From contig BDDD01003317.1 in NCBI GenBank assembly GCA_001972305.1, forward strand, positions 180,024-244,023: 64,000 nt of DNA, read 5' to 3'. Each line of letters begins with the position of its first letter. Within the stretch, counting starts at the first letter, position 1. Below, one piece after another: positions 1-11,151 of the stretch. The position numbers and the translations under genes were made by a program. The notes beneath the pieces were generated by a model. That model ran no database searches. It was not told the DNA's origin and saw only the letters and a program-made list of their open reading frames with translations. Source of the stretch: Cephalotus follicularis (taxonomy: Eukaryota > Streptophyta > Magnoliopsida > Oxalidales > Cephalotaceae).

Positions 1-1680
1 TCTGCACATTCTCATTGTCTATGATGGGGTGTGAGTGTGAGTGCAGCCGAAGATCCCCTCCTCTTCCCAAAAGGCCTTGTAGGATGCTCTACTATGAGAT
101 TTCTGACGAAGGATGGTTCGAGCGGTGATTCACCGACCTCTCGATCAATGTTCTTGTACGCGATTGCAGACGAGGGTGGTGCCTTAGCAGTGATTCGCTA
201 GCCCCTCAGTCGATGTTCATGATCTGCTTGCCTCTTAGGGGCTGGGTTCGACATTGATCCGTCGGCACCTCTAATGGAAGGCCGAGACATGTGGCTCTCA
301 ATACCGGTATATGGCAGTTGGAGCACCTCCTGTAAGCATATGATCTTCATCCCCAGTTCCAAGAACTGTGTGAGATTACTGCCGTGAAATTAGGTGCCAG
401 CAAATGTATTTTGGATATGGCCGAGGTGGTTTGGGTAACAAGGCAGGTACCAGTATTCCTCTGATCAATTGATCCCTGGAGTCTAAGATCCTTTGTTAGG
501 TCCTTGGGAAATTGGGTTTGGAGACTTTGCTCTATTTTGTCTCCCTTGTTATTATTTTTCAACATTATTGAGTTTTACGTATATTCTTTTGATGTATTTT
601 ATACTCCAAGTAGTCTGTTGATTCTTGTTGAGTATCATCGGGTATTTGAGCTTTGGTTATTTGGTGGCCCAGTTGGGGCTTAGCCTTTGTTCTCGGTGCA
701 TAGTGTTTGTCTGCCGCCTAAGGAATGCTTTCTTTCCCCTCTCACTAGTCTCTGGACTAACCCCCTCCCAGGTTGTTTTGCAGTTGAGGAACAGGTGGCG
801 TTCCTTCTCATTGGACCACATTAAAGGATTTTGCAAGGTAGACCAAGGAGCATGTGTTCCCCTAGCCTTTGTGGCTAACCTTCCTTCATGCATTGGGGAC
901 ATTGATTTTGGGATTAGATTGTATTTCTTTTGTGGGTAAGATATGTATTAATCTCAATGAATATTGATGTATGATCATTCTTATGATTTATGGAATGATA
1001 TTTCTTCTCGGCTTGTATCCTTGGTCGTATTGTTGAGGTTCTGGATGGTATAGACCTTAGTTCCGAGCTCCTAAGCCGAGGTAAGGGTGAATGTTGATGT
1101 TGAGGGTTGTGGTATGGCATTGGATCGACCTTAGGATAAATATTTGTGCGTTGTAGGCTTCCTCGGCAGGAAGTCAGACCATCTCGGTCGTTGTTCGAGC
1201 ATGTTCTTGATCATAGGGAAGCAGATGCCAGACCACTAGGATAGTTGGCAGTCCTCAGACTTTGGGTGTGTCCCCGGGCTTTTGGGCGAGTCCTCGAACA
1301 TTTGAACATTCTTAGGCTCCTCGGGCATATAGCTCGCATTATGGACTAAGCACGTGAGGTGTGGTTTGCTGAGGTGAGAAACATAAGGTTGGGTTCCTCG
1401 GGCATCTTAGCAGACCTTGGTGTTTTAAGTGTGCACGGGAGGAGCACGTGTGGGGTTTCCTCGAACTTAAGTGAAACGGGGCGTTTGGGTTACTTGGTAG
1501 TTTCTTTAAGTCATCTGTTCTTATAACCCTGTTGGTTTACACGTCTCAGCCCTGGCTTTCTCATCTTGCGTAATAGACCCCTGGAGTTCTCTAGGTTGGT
1601 CTTCTCGTGTAGTTTATGGTTTGGAGGGTTGTTGGCAGGTGTGCCATCCCCGACAGGGCTCCTCTCCCGGGGTGTCTTGG
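1..1680 (+). repeat. Partial 5' LTR of element E
   Basis: Non-coding sequence upstream of the primer-binding site. Its end is placed near 1670-1680 at a degraded CGGGGTGTC-type terminus. Between about 1140 and 1470 the word TCCTCG followed by GGCA or AACA recurs several times. No second copy exists in the window, so neither the left end nor the exact right end can be confirmed. Part of 1-600 could be something other than LTR. Confidence 0.5.
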
Positions 1681-1698
1681 GAACGGATCCTGTTAGCT

Positions 1699-1710
1699 TG
1701 GTATCAGAGA
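1699..1710 (+). other. Primer-binding site of element E
   Basis: TGGTATCAGAGA matches the 3' end complement of plant initiator tRNA-Met (TGGTATCAGAGC) except for the last base. It lies just after the LTR and before gag, as expected for minus-strand priming. Confidence 0.8.
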
Positions 1711-1848
1711 ACATGGTTGGTTTGGTGTAAGCAATGGGTTGAAGCCCAGGCTTAGTTGATAGTTTCTTGGGCTCTTGTGTTGTGCATTGCATGCATTTTA
1801 TATAGAGTATCTTTGCTTAGTGATCCCCTAACCTTGCCTGTGAAGGAT

Positions 1849-3651
1849 ATGGTAATGCCTCGTGGTCAACAAAGTGGACGTGGTCTTGTTGGAAGTCATG
1901 GTCGTGGTAGGGGTAGACTGGACTCTCCACCGCTCGTGGATCCTAAAGCTCATGCCGAGCCCAGAGTGAAAGGGCAGGAAGCTCAGCCGATAGTGGCAGC
2001 CGACGTTCCGGCAGCATAGTCAGAAGCGCAAGTTCCTCCTCCAGCTGGTACGGATAGTCAGTCGGATATGATATAGACTTTTCTGATTATGGCTCAAGCA
2101 TTGGAAGTTGCTAGGCCTCAGGACTTACCGGTAGAGCGTATTCAGTTCTTGGGCGCTACAAACTTTGAAGGAATGGCCGCACCGGCAGATGCGGAAGCAT
2201 GGTTGAGCTGCAATGGGGAGATCTTTGAACAGATCAGGATCACGAATGATTCGAGTGTCCGGATTGCTTCTTTCTTGTTGTAGAGGATTACTCTTCGTTG
2301 GTATGATGATCTCAAGGCGAGGCATACCGACGTAGCAGCGATCTCTTGGGATATCTTTCGTCGAGAGTTTTGGCAGTATTTCTATCCTCCAACATATGTG
2401 CAGGAGAAAAGGAGGGAGTTCCTCCATCTGAGACAAGGCAACATGTCAGTAGCATAGTATGAGTATCGTTTCATGGAGTTATCTCATTTTGCTTCAGATC
2501 TTGTTGCAGATCAGGAAGAACGATGTCAGAAGTTCATGGAAAGGTTAAGACCAGAGGTAAGGCATTCAACTACTATCATCACATGGACAATCTTTGGTGA
2601 CTTGGTGGTGGTCGCCAAGCGTGTTAAGCAGAGTCTTGCAGACTAGAGGTCTAGGAAAGACCGAGGCCAGAAGTGAGTTGCTTCTCAGGCCGAGCAAGGT
2701 GATAGTACTTCCAAGGGTCAGGGAAGGCGAAGGAATAAATCTTCTGCAAGGTCTGGTGGCAGAGGATACCATTCGCAGAATAGGTAGGATGGTCAGGGAA
2801 CGTTTTCCCTGCAGCCTGTGTTCTCATCAGCAGCCAGTGGCGCGCAGCGGGGCGTAACAGCTTCCTCTCAACCACCGAGATGCCAGCAGTGTGGGCAGTC
2901 TGATTTTGGGAATTGCAAGTTTGATTCCATAGCATGTTTCTTGTGTGGACAACCTGGACACTTTGTGAGGAATTGTCCTCAAGCCCAGCAGTTTTCAGCA
3001 ATGCCTGGATCAGTTGCTTTTCCTAGGCAACATGCAGGCAGAGGATCAGGACAACCAGGACAGCAATCGGCAGGGCCGAGGACAAGGTCAACAGCTTCAC
3101 AAGCAGTTACCTCCAGGGGGGGTAGTAGCAGGCCACTGGGTAGACCTGCCGCAACCGCAAGAGTTTACGCCATGAACAGAGATGATGCCCTTGCAGCTCC
3201 AGACGAGCCTATAGGTATGGATGTTATCCTTGGTAGAGATGCCACATTTTTGTTTGATATCGCTGCCGCTTTATCTTTTTTTGCTAAATCATTTTTCATT
3301 CATGAGGAGAAAGAGTTGAGTCAGTTGGAAGCGGAAGTGGTGGTCTCAGTTCCAAAAGGGCATACCTATCAGGTAGGTCAGGTGCTTAAGGCTTGTGATG
3401 TTTTGATTGGTGGGCAGAGCTTCCCAGTCGATCTCATTCCTTACCCCATCAAAGATTTAGATGCCATCCTGGGTATGGATTGGCTTGCAGCTCACAAGGC
3501 AGTGGTAGATTGCTCTCGGAAAATTGTTTCTTTCCTTTTAACGGATGGATCTGTTATGGAGTTCACATGTGAACAGCGTTTGGTGCCGGTGAATGTGATC
3601 TCGACTATGTCCACAAGGAAGATCCTGGGAGAGGTCGACAAAGTTTCTTAG
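1849..3651 (+). pseudogene. Element E gag-protease, one frame with nonsense codons
   Basis: A single reading frame runs from the ATG at 1849 (MVMPRGQQ) to 3651. It is interrupted by in-frame stops at 2017, 2074, 2281, 2455, 2644, 2674 and 2785, six TAG and one TGA. The order is a basic N-terminus, a retrotransposon gag core (about 2089-2600), a CCHC zinc knuckle (CFLCGQPGHFVRNC, about 2938-2980) and an aspartic protease (about 3210-3530, ending in ILGMDW). The protease active site reads LFDIAAALSF, so the Asp remains but the usual Ser/Thr-Gly after it is gone. The lack of frameshifts and the excess of TAG suggest point decay. Non-functional. Confidence 0.8.
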
Positions 3652-3691
3652 CTCATGTGGTAGACACGAGGGTGTCCGAGCAAGAGGCTCA

Positions 3692-4771
3692 GTGGTTCGT
3701 GATTTATTGGTCATTTTTCCAAACGAGTTACCGGGACTACCGCCTGTCCGAGCAACAGATTTTACCATTGAGTTGATCCCTGATATGTCGCCAGTATCCC
3801 TTGCTCCGTATTGGATGGCACCGATAGAGATGATGGAGTTGAAGGCACAGTTAGAGGAATTGTTGGTGAAGGGGTTCGTCAGACCCAGTAGTTCTCCTTG
3901 GGGGGCTCCAGTTTTGTTCGTGAAGAAGAAGGACAGTGCCTTACGGTTATGCATCGATTATAGACAGTTGAACAAGGTCATGGTGAGAAACAAGTATCTG
4001 TTGCCTCGGATTGATGACTTGTTTGACCAGTTGAAGGATGCCAGTGTGTTTTTGAAGATTGATCTTTGCTCGGGTTATCACCATCTGAGGATAAGGGAAG
4101 AAGACATTCCTAAGACAGCTTTTAGGTCCCGTTATGGCCATTTTGAGTTTTCAGTTATGCCGTTTGATCTGACCAACGTGCCAGCAACTTTCATGGAGTT
4201 GATAAATCGAGTATTCCAGCCTTATCTTGACACCTTTGTGGTGGTGTTCATAGATGACGTGATGGTGTATTCTCGGGGCGTGATCGAGCATAGCGAGCAC
4301 TTGAGGATTGTGCTGCAGATGTTGAGAGGCCATAGGCTGTATGCCAAGATCAGCAAGTGTGAGTTTTGGTTGGACAAGGTAGTCTTTTTGGGCCATGTGA
4401 TCTTAGGCCAGGGAATAGAAGTTGATCCGAGGAAAGTGGAGTCTATTTTAACTTGGGAGCGACCGAGGAACGTGTCTGATGTTCGCAGTTTTTCTTGGTC
4501 TGGCCAGTTATTATAGAAGGTTTATCGAAGGGTTCTCCTCGATAGTCGCTCCTCTGTCAAATTTAACAAAGAAGGTGGTGAAGTTTGTTTGGTCGGATGC
4601 TTGTGAGAAGAGTTTCCTGAAGTTGAAGCACAATTTGACGTCAGCTCCAGTGTTGGTTCTTCCTTCCCCTGGTGTTGGTTTTGTGGTTTACAATGACGCT
4701 TCTAAGCAAGGGCTAGGTTGCGTGTTGATGCAAGAAGGCAAGGGATAGCTTATGCTTCTCGGCAGTTGAAG
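3692..4771 (+). pseudogene. Element E reverse transcriptase and truncated RNase H
   Basis: The frame after the protease is shifted (two shifts between about 3640 and 3690). The RT spans about 3692-4500 with the gypsy motifs [28 protein letters not shown] and the catalytic FIDD followed by VMVYS. A further frameshift near 4485 leads into 4479-4748 with the connection motif [12 protein letters not shown] and the RNase H start (YNDAS, then AYASRQLK). The reading stops at the junction near 4771, so most of RNase H and all of integrase are absent. It cannot make an active enzyme. Confidence 0.85.
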
Positions 4772-4774
4772 TGC

Positions 4775-6031
4775 CAAGTATAGGTTTTATTCAATTCATT
4801 TTCTCGTAGTATTTTCTTCTTACTTTGCTCAATGTATAGGACTTTAGATTGTTCAGTGTTCAAAACAAATAATCCATTGTCGATAAAACCATTACCAACA
4901 CAAACATTGTTAGAATATATAAAATATTGAATGTCTTGGAATCTGAGCTCCAAACCCAAACTACATAAGTATAACACTTATTATATTTCTTACAATGTTC
5001 GACACAAAATAGCACTGATCAAAAGTTAATACACATCCATTACAAAATGTAACATAAAAATCCCTACAGCTTCAGCGATGATCCTATATCAATCCCCAAA
5101 CCATAGATCTAAGTCTCCAGCTCTAAGTCGTCTAAATTTTCTTAGTCTCTACAACCAATTGCATAGGTTAGTTCCACATCCAGTATCCAATACCCATGTA
5201 GAACTACTATTTAAACCTAGATTTAGTTCAACCATGAACATACCTAATGAACTCGCACCATGCAGTGTATCAGTAGAGACTGTAGCACAAGTAACCCGAC
5301 AATCCTTCTTCCAGTGTCCAGTCTTACCACACTGAAAGCAAGCACCCTCAACTGCTAGCTACTTCATTCGATTCTTGGCAATGCTTCGACTAGCTCCAAG
5401 CTTGCCTTCCTGGGCAGGGAACTTTGACTTCTCGGAGTCAATATCAGCCTCTACCGTCCTCAAAAAGGAGACTAACTCCTTCATTGTCACTTTTATCTTG
5501 TTCATGTGAAAATTCTCAATGAACCGTGAGAATGATCGAGGGAGAGATGTAAGGATAAGATCTATATATAGATCATGATCCATGACAAACCCTAATTAAG
5601 CAAGTTTCTCAATCATGTTTATCACATCCAGTCCATGATCATGGACCTGAAGCTCCCTCTGGCATCTGTGCCTTAAAGAGCTTGCGCGAGAGATTAAACC
5701 TCCGAGTCCTAGACTCAACCCCATACATCTCTTGGATATTGAGTAGTATAGTGGATAAGGTCTCCATCTTCTCATACTTGCGTTGCAGCTTCGACATCAT
5801 CCCCATAATGGCTAAACATCGAGCTTACTCATCGTCCTCCTGCCACATGGCCAGACGGTCGCACTCATCAGGCGTAGGATCATCACCTAGTGATGGAGGC
5901 CCCCATTTCATCACATACGCCAATTTACTGGCCGTTAGGATGAAGTTGAGGTTACGCTGCCAATCGATGAAGTTTAGGCCTATTAATTTGTTGTTCTCTA
6001 GAATGTAAGACATTGATGATTGAAAATCCAT
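4775..6031 (-). pseudogene. Element A gag, protease and pre-integrase fragment (inverted part)
   Basis: Read on the minus strand, translation starts at 6031 (MDFQSSMS) and gives a copia-type gag with motifs GLNFIDWQRNL and AYVMKWGPP. It continues through a CCHC knuckle (about 5340-5295) and the protease active site VLDTGCGTN (about 5200-5170) into the pre-integrase motif NKTYTW at 4775. Stops and frameshifts break it (open blocks 6031-5825, 5583-5359 and 4977-4750). The sequence is clearly homologous to gag-pol of elements C and D in this window. It is truncated at the inversion junction, with the rest of pol at 12283 onward on the other strand. Confidence 0.85.
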
Positions 6032-8226
6032 TTTCTAGTAGCCTAGATGAGGAAACATAAAGTTGAGTCAGCATCTATTCCAATTTTAATATATGACAAC
6101 CATAAAACTTGGTCTTTAGTGCTTATGGTTCCTCCCACTATTCTAATCTTAGTCCATACCCCCATATGGAACTCGAGAAGGCCAACTTACTTGTGGGGAT
6201 TGGAATCCATCACAATCATATTATGGCCACACGTAGGCGTGTCCAACCATAATATATCCAATGGGTAGGCTATATTGCCAATTTGCATCTAATGTAAGAT
6301 CCAACCATAAAATTTGGCCTCTCAATTCAATATGGCCTTAGATATGGCATAACAAACCATTAGAATCAAGATAAGTCAAACACCCACAATCTTCATCGGA
6401 ATGCACTAGTTTTAACACCCACACATAGGCGTGTCCATGTGCTAAAACATAGACACCCTTTGCGATGTCCTACATTGATGTTGACATAGTATCCCACAGG
6501 TTACTAGCCTTAGCTAGGGCATGACAAACTAATAACCCAGGTACACCACTCAACGAAGACTGTGGAAAGCTGCGGGGAACCACTCCATGGGTTCCTACGT
6601 TCAGACTTATAATTGAGTTGAGGGAATCTGAGGTCTTACATTTTAATTACCAAGCCCTTAATTAATTCATTGGTTTCATTACCCAATTCCAATTAATTAC
6701 GGCTTTGCATGCATGACATATATTTGGACTATCCATCTTATGCACCTTGGATTTATTTCTAAAATAAATCAATGGAATGGCTAAGGACCTCATTATAAGT
6801 AATGACTTGAGCCCAAAGTCACTACTCGGTCTTTCTAGGTGCAACTATTAAATCTATCTATTACATATAACACCATGCATCCATGGCCTTCAATGGTCTT
6901 GTACTTCTCTTCTCCTCTTCTCCATCCATCATTGCAAGGTCTTATTTTACAAATGTAACTTATATTATAAATGAAATTACACACAAATCATTAAAGAAGA
7001 TAATACATATTACAGATGAAAATAGATCCTATTCTAAAGAGGATATAGAAGAGAAAAATTAAATGTTGCACGCAGGCACCTTATTATAGACCATTAATGA
7101 ATAGCATATAAAATCATCCATAAAAGAAAACCAGACTAGGTCTTGTCCTTATAGGCCATCCACTGTACATAAGAGAATTAAAGCATATATTCTAATATAA
7201 CTTTAAAACAATATACAAATGCCTCTCACAATAACCAATTACCAAATTTAATATCATATGTTGTTTATGGGTTTAACTCCCACTAAATCAAGCAATGATC
7301 AATTATCCTATAAGTGTCTTAACCCAAAAATTCTAAACTTTTAGAAATAGTGTATTTCTTTGTCTAAGCATCGACAGTTTGTCTAAAGCATCTTCGGTTA
7401 CATACTAAGCGTCGATAGTTTATTTCAAACCGTAAGCACTTCGTGCAATAGCTCATGCTTAAAGCTAACCGTCGAAGCTTTAGAGCTTAAGTGTTGATAG
7501 TTTACATAAAACCGTCGATGCTTAACGTTTCCGTCAACGCTTATCCTCAGCGCTTAGTCCAACCATCAACGCTTTGAACAAGATAGCCAACAGTTTATAT
7601 TGCTGCAGAATGGCACCATGCCAAGAACAACAGTATTCAAAGAATTTGGACTTAAGGCATTCAACATATCTGCACTTTGCAAACATTTGGAAACCACAAA
7701 CTGCACTATGCAATACAAAACACAAGTCCAAATCAAATGGCCTATGCAATTCACAGATCTTTAACCATTGTCCATAAACTAGAAGCCAAAGGCATTTTCC
7801 AAGGATTACATGCAAGAGTATCATGAAGCAAGATAATGGTTGCACTAATGCTCCCACTGTCTCAAGCTACTAGACACTACCCTGCACATATTAAGTGTAG
7901 AAAATTCTGCACAATCCAAGTTATGCACAAAAATTTCATGTGTCTACGAACCTAGTCAAACGAACTATAAATTGCATTCCATCTTTTGGGAACAACTTGT
8001 AAAGCCATCCTCTAAGTGTTTGAATTAACATCAACTATCAATTTAAACAAGACAGCAATACAAAATAGTTTTGAATTCAATCCAATTTCATCCAAAACCA
8101 TTCAAACCACCAAAAATACACAATGGCACTATAGGAATGAGATTCACCATAAAACACACACATATAATTAAACTTCTAATCAGTCATCATCATAGGCATC
8201 TTAATTCAATTATGGTTGATGTGGTA
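6032..8226 (-). other. 5' leader of element A (about 2.2 kb, non-coding)
   Basis: Sequence between the PBS and gag with no credible coding frame. Three things can be seen. A 3' splice-site-like end (branch CTGAC, pyrimidines, CATCTAG) lies at about 6043-6065, about 12 bases before the gag ATG. A short hairpin-forming word (GTTGCACGCAGGCACC) at 7065-7080 recurs in elements C and D. A cluster of degraded CGTCGA(C/T)GC words lies at about 7365-7575. Confidence 0.65.
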
Positions 8227-8239
8227 GGCTTTGATACCA
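8227..8239 (-). other. Primer-binding site of element A
   Basis: On the minus strand the sequence TGGTATCAAAGCC starts one base inside the LTR boundary at 8241. It matches the initiator tRNA-Met complement with one change (AAAGC for AGAGC). This fixes the orientation of the inverted half. Confidence 0.8.
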
Positions 8240-9339
8240 CTGCTGGGAATGGACATTCATCCCCGAATCTGGAATTGGAGTTAGGGTGTTAAGAGGGCAA
8301 TTTTTAAATTTTTGTTTTGGGGAGCGAAAGCTAAAACCCTTTACACCACTATTAAATCAATCCCAATTACAACAATTTCAAGTCCAAGGAACTCCCACAT
8401 CATGTCATAATTAAGTTAGCATCACTTAAGCATGCCATTGTGATGCACTAACTACAAAGTAGATACCTTTGATAAATTCAAGTCTCCTTCCACCTCCAAG
8501 ATGGATTAACCTTCTGCTCTAAGCCTGGAAATTTGAGCAGCCTTTTTCTCCAAGAAAACAGCTCCAAAATAGACAACTATTTCTTCAACAAGCAAAGCTG
8601 ATATTTTGGTTTCTTCTTTAAGTAACTAACTATTCTCACAAAGGGAGTATTGAAATTGACTAAGGATGTCAATATCAATCCACCCTAGGTAGCTCCAAAC
8701 TTGGTGACCAAAATCAAAGATGGTATTTAGAGAATACTCAAGCTCTAAACTTTGAAGAAATGAATATAAAGCTCAACCCTAGGAAGAACACTCTTTCTCC
8801 TTCTCTCCTCCTTGCACACAACGGCTGGATGTAAGTGTTATTTTTTCTGGAACATATTTTTCAGCTAGATAGAGATAAAGATGAGTCTAACTCATCAATC
8901 TCTAATGACATATGTCACTCAATGTTATTAGTCACATTCCATATGTCACACAACTAGAATTTAACAAAACCATGTGTCAATTTATTTAACAAACCAACCA
9001 CCAATTCACTTAAATGACTCTTACTCATTCTAGTGATGCCATGTGTCCCTCCATGTATTAATTAGATAAGATCAAGTGATATAGTGTTATGCGTTATCAT
9101 CTAATGGTAATGCAACTTGCAAAATCCACAATATATGATTTTATAATTATCAACAAGGTAAATATGTCCAAAAAATTATGAAGAAATCATTATCGGTGTA
9201 ACGCCCGGGATTTCATTTATGTGTAATATTGCTTTTCCAATGTAATTTTACACCTTGTGTTAATGAGAATCGTGTTTTCCCTCTTTGCCGTGTTGAAATG
9301 TTGCAAGAAAGTGTGTTGTTGTGTGTTTTTGTGCAAGGG

Positions 9340-9470
9340 CAGCCGACTGCCAGTGGGAGGCAGCCGACTGGACCCTTGCTGAGGCGTGGCAGCCAGCTGC
9401 CAGGAGGAGGCAGTCGGCTGGTGGGAGTGTCGGCAGAAACAGACGACTGCCAAGCCAAGGCAGTCGACTG
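9340..9470. repeat. Palindrome cluster I in solo LTR alpha-1
   Basis: Copies of CAG(T/C)CG(A/G)CTG or one-base variants lie at 9340, 9361, 9411, 9440 and 9461, separated by irregular spacers. This is LTR offset about 145-275, upstream of the putative splice donor. Confidence 0.85.
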
Positions 9471-9820
9471 CCATACGCCAGACAGCCCACGTGCTGTCTG
9501 CCTTAAGTGATGAAAAGTGGTGTGTTTTGGTTTTATTGCAAATGGCAGAGGAGGGGCCGGGGGTTTCTCCTTAAAACACAGCATTTCTCTCCTCTTTCTC
9601 CATCATTCTCTGTGTTTTCAAGAGTGTTAGTGAGTTTGAGAGTGAAAGTGTGTGTGTGTGTGTTTTGTGTGGAACAAAGAGTTTGTGAGGAAACCAAAAC
9701 CTTGGAGGCTTGACAGTGGGAGTTCGGGCCTGTTGAAGGTGGCTGGTCGTGTTGGGGTTGCAAGAGCTTCGGATTTAGACATAAAGAGGTGGATTGCAAA
9801 TCCTAACTTGGAGTTCTAAG

Positions 9821-11151
9821 GTTAGGGGAAGTCGTTTTTGCAACGTAATGTCAATTGTAAATGTTTTTGATGAAAGAAAATGCATGTTTATGTTGTATTG
9901 CGAGCTTGGAACGTGTATGTGCATAAATATGTCATTTTGGGTTGTGTTGGGTGTGTGATTGTGGTTGTTTTAGCAGCTGGGTTTTACACCTGCTGCAGAA
10001 TCCAGCCGACTGGCCACCTTGGGCAGTCGACTGCCTATGGGTCCAACCGACTATTCTAAGGAGGCCAGTCGACTGCCCGTGTTCGTTTCCAGAAAATGTC
10101 TGCAGGGGTTGTGTCGTCAACTGTTGTAGGTCAACAGCCGACTGTGGGGGTGTGGACAGTCGACTGTCCTGAGGGCCAGCCGACTGTCGAGGGTGGGCAG
10201 CCGACTGTCTGTGTAGACAGCCGACTGCCTGGTTGTGTAGCCGACTGCCTGGGAGTGGCAGCCGACTACTTTGAGGGGAACAGCCGACTGCCAGTGGTAG
10301 GCAGCCGACTGTTGGGGGTCTGTTTCGCCCGTGAACATATGTATGCATCGTGTATTGTGATGTTTTGCTTCATGAAGCTTTATAAACTGTTTAGGGTATC
10401 GTGATCATTGAGTTTGAACTGTTATAACATATTTCTGGAAGTGCATTGTAGTTAATGAAAAATCATTACTTTACACGAAATTATATGTTTTGAGAAATAT
10501 ATACTTTCGAACCGTGAAAATGACTTCCAAAAACACCGTGAACTGAATTTTGTGATATCGAGAACCGTGAATCGTAACATCGTGAAAATGAGTTTGTTTT
10601 CAGGTATTTTGTTTTATAAACTACTTGGAAAACTGTTTTGAGCATCGAGATGATTGTGATTGTGATTGAGCTTGACTGTGATTGCTGATTGTGATTTTGA
10701 TTGTGGCCGTACTAGTTGCGTGGCGGAGATGCCAGCAATGACTAGTGGTCTGGTCGACTCAGGGGCCAGGAGTTGGCTGGGTGACTTACTGTATTGTGAC
10801 CTGCTTCGTGCCGTCCGGAGTCGGGGCCGATGTCGGGATGTACGACGTCGGGGCCAGGAGTTGGCGACGCTCTTCGTACCTACTGTGTACCGTGAACCGT
10901 GAACCGAGTATTGTGTAGTCCTTTGGACTTGTTTGAGACCGTGCATTGTGATATTGTGACATTGTGACACCGTGGTTTCGGTGATATCGTGACATCGAGT
11001 TTTGGGCATATGCATATCTATATTTATATATATGCATCGAGATATAGTATGTACTGCATCATGCTGCTTTCATACTTTGGTTTTATTGATATTGTGTTGC
11101 TTTTATGACTTTGGCCGAGTGAGGACAAAGGCTAACCCCCTACTGTTGTAG
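9821..11151 (+). other. Putative LTR-internal intron, solo LTR alpha-1
   Basis: Donor TCTAAG|GTTAGGGG at 9821 and acceptor ...GGCTAACCCCCTACTGTTGTAG|ATT ending at 11151. CTAAC fits the plant branch-site consensus CTRAY and is followed by a pyrimidine tract. Both ends are conserved in every LTR of the family here. No transcript evidence is available. Confidence 0.5.
10003..10311. repeat. Palindrome cluster II, CAG(T/C)CGACTG array
   Basis: At least thirteen copies or one-base variants lie in 309 bases, starting at 10003, 10024, 10044, 10066, 10135, 10157, 10177, 10198, 10218, 10238, 10259, 10281 and 10302. The CAGTCGACTG form is a perfect palindrome. Spacing is mostly 20-22 bases, about two helical turns, and the spacers are not conserved. 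The cluster lies inside the putative LTR intron. Confidence 0.9.

Larger units (their letters stand above)
1..4771 (+). mobile_element. Element E: truncated Ty3/gypsy retrotransposon
   Basis: The order LTR, primer-binding site, gag with zinc knuckle, protease, reverse transcriptase and the start of RNase H is that of a Ty3/gypsy element on the plus strand. The wording of the RT region ([14 protein letters not shown], then FIDD) fits the Tekay/Del group of plant chromoviruses, which is an inference. The left LTR starts before the window. The right end is cut inside RNase H near 4771, where a minus-strand copia fragment begins; integrase and the 3' LTR are missing. The junction shares about five bases (TGCCA) with the copia side, which suggests illegitimate joining rather than a clean insertion. 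Confidence 0.85.

Noticed and set aside
10003-10311. CRISPR-like spacing of a short repeat
   Set aside because: The repeat is only 10 bases, spacers are short and irregular, and the context is a plant LTR. A CRISPR array is not plausible.
9321-10338. Open frames in LTR alpha-1 with recurring SRLP, DSRL and QPT peptides, on both strands
   Set aside because: They arise because the DNA word CAGCCGACTGCC is repeated; spacing is not a multiple of three and the frames change between repeats, so this is a DNA-level signal and not a repeat protein.
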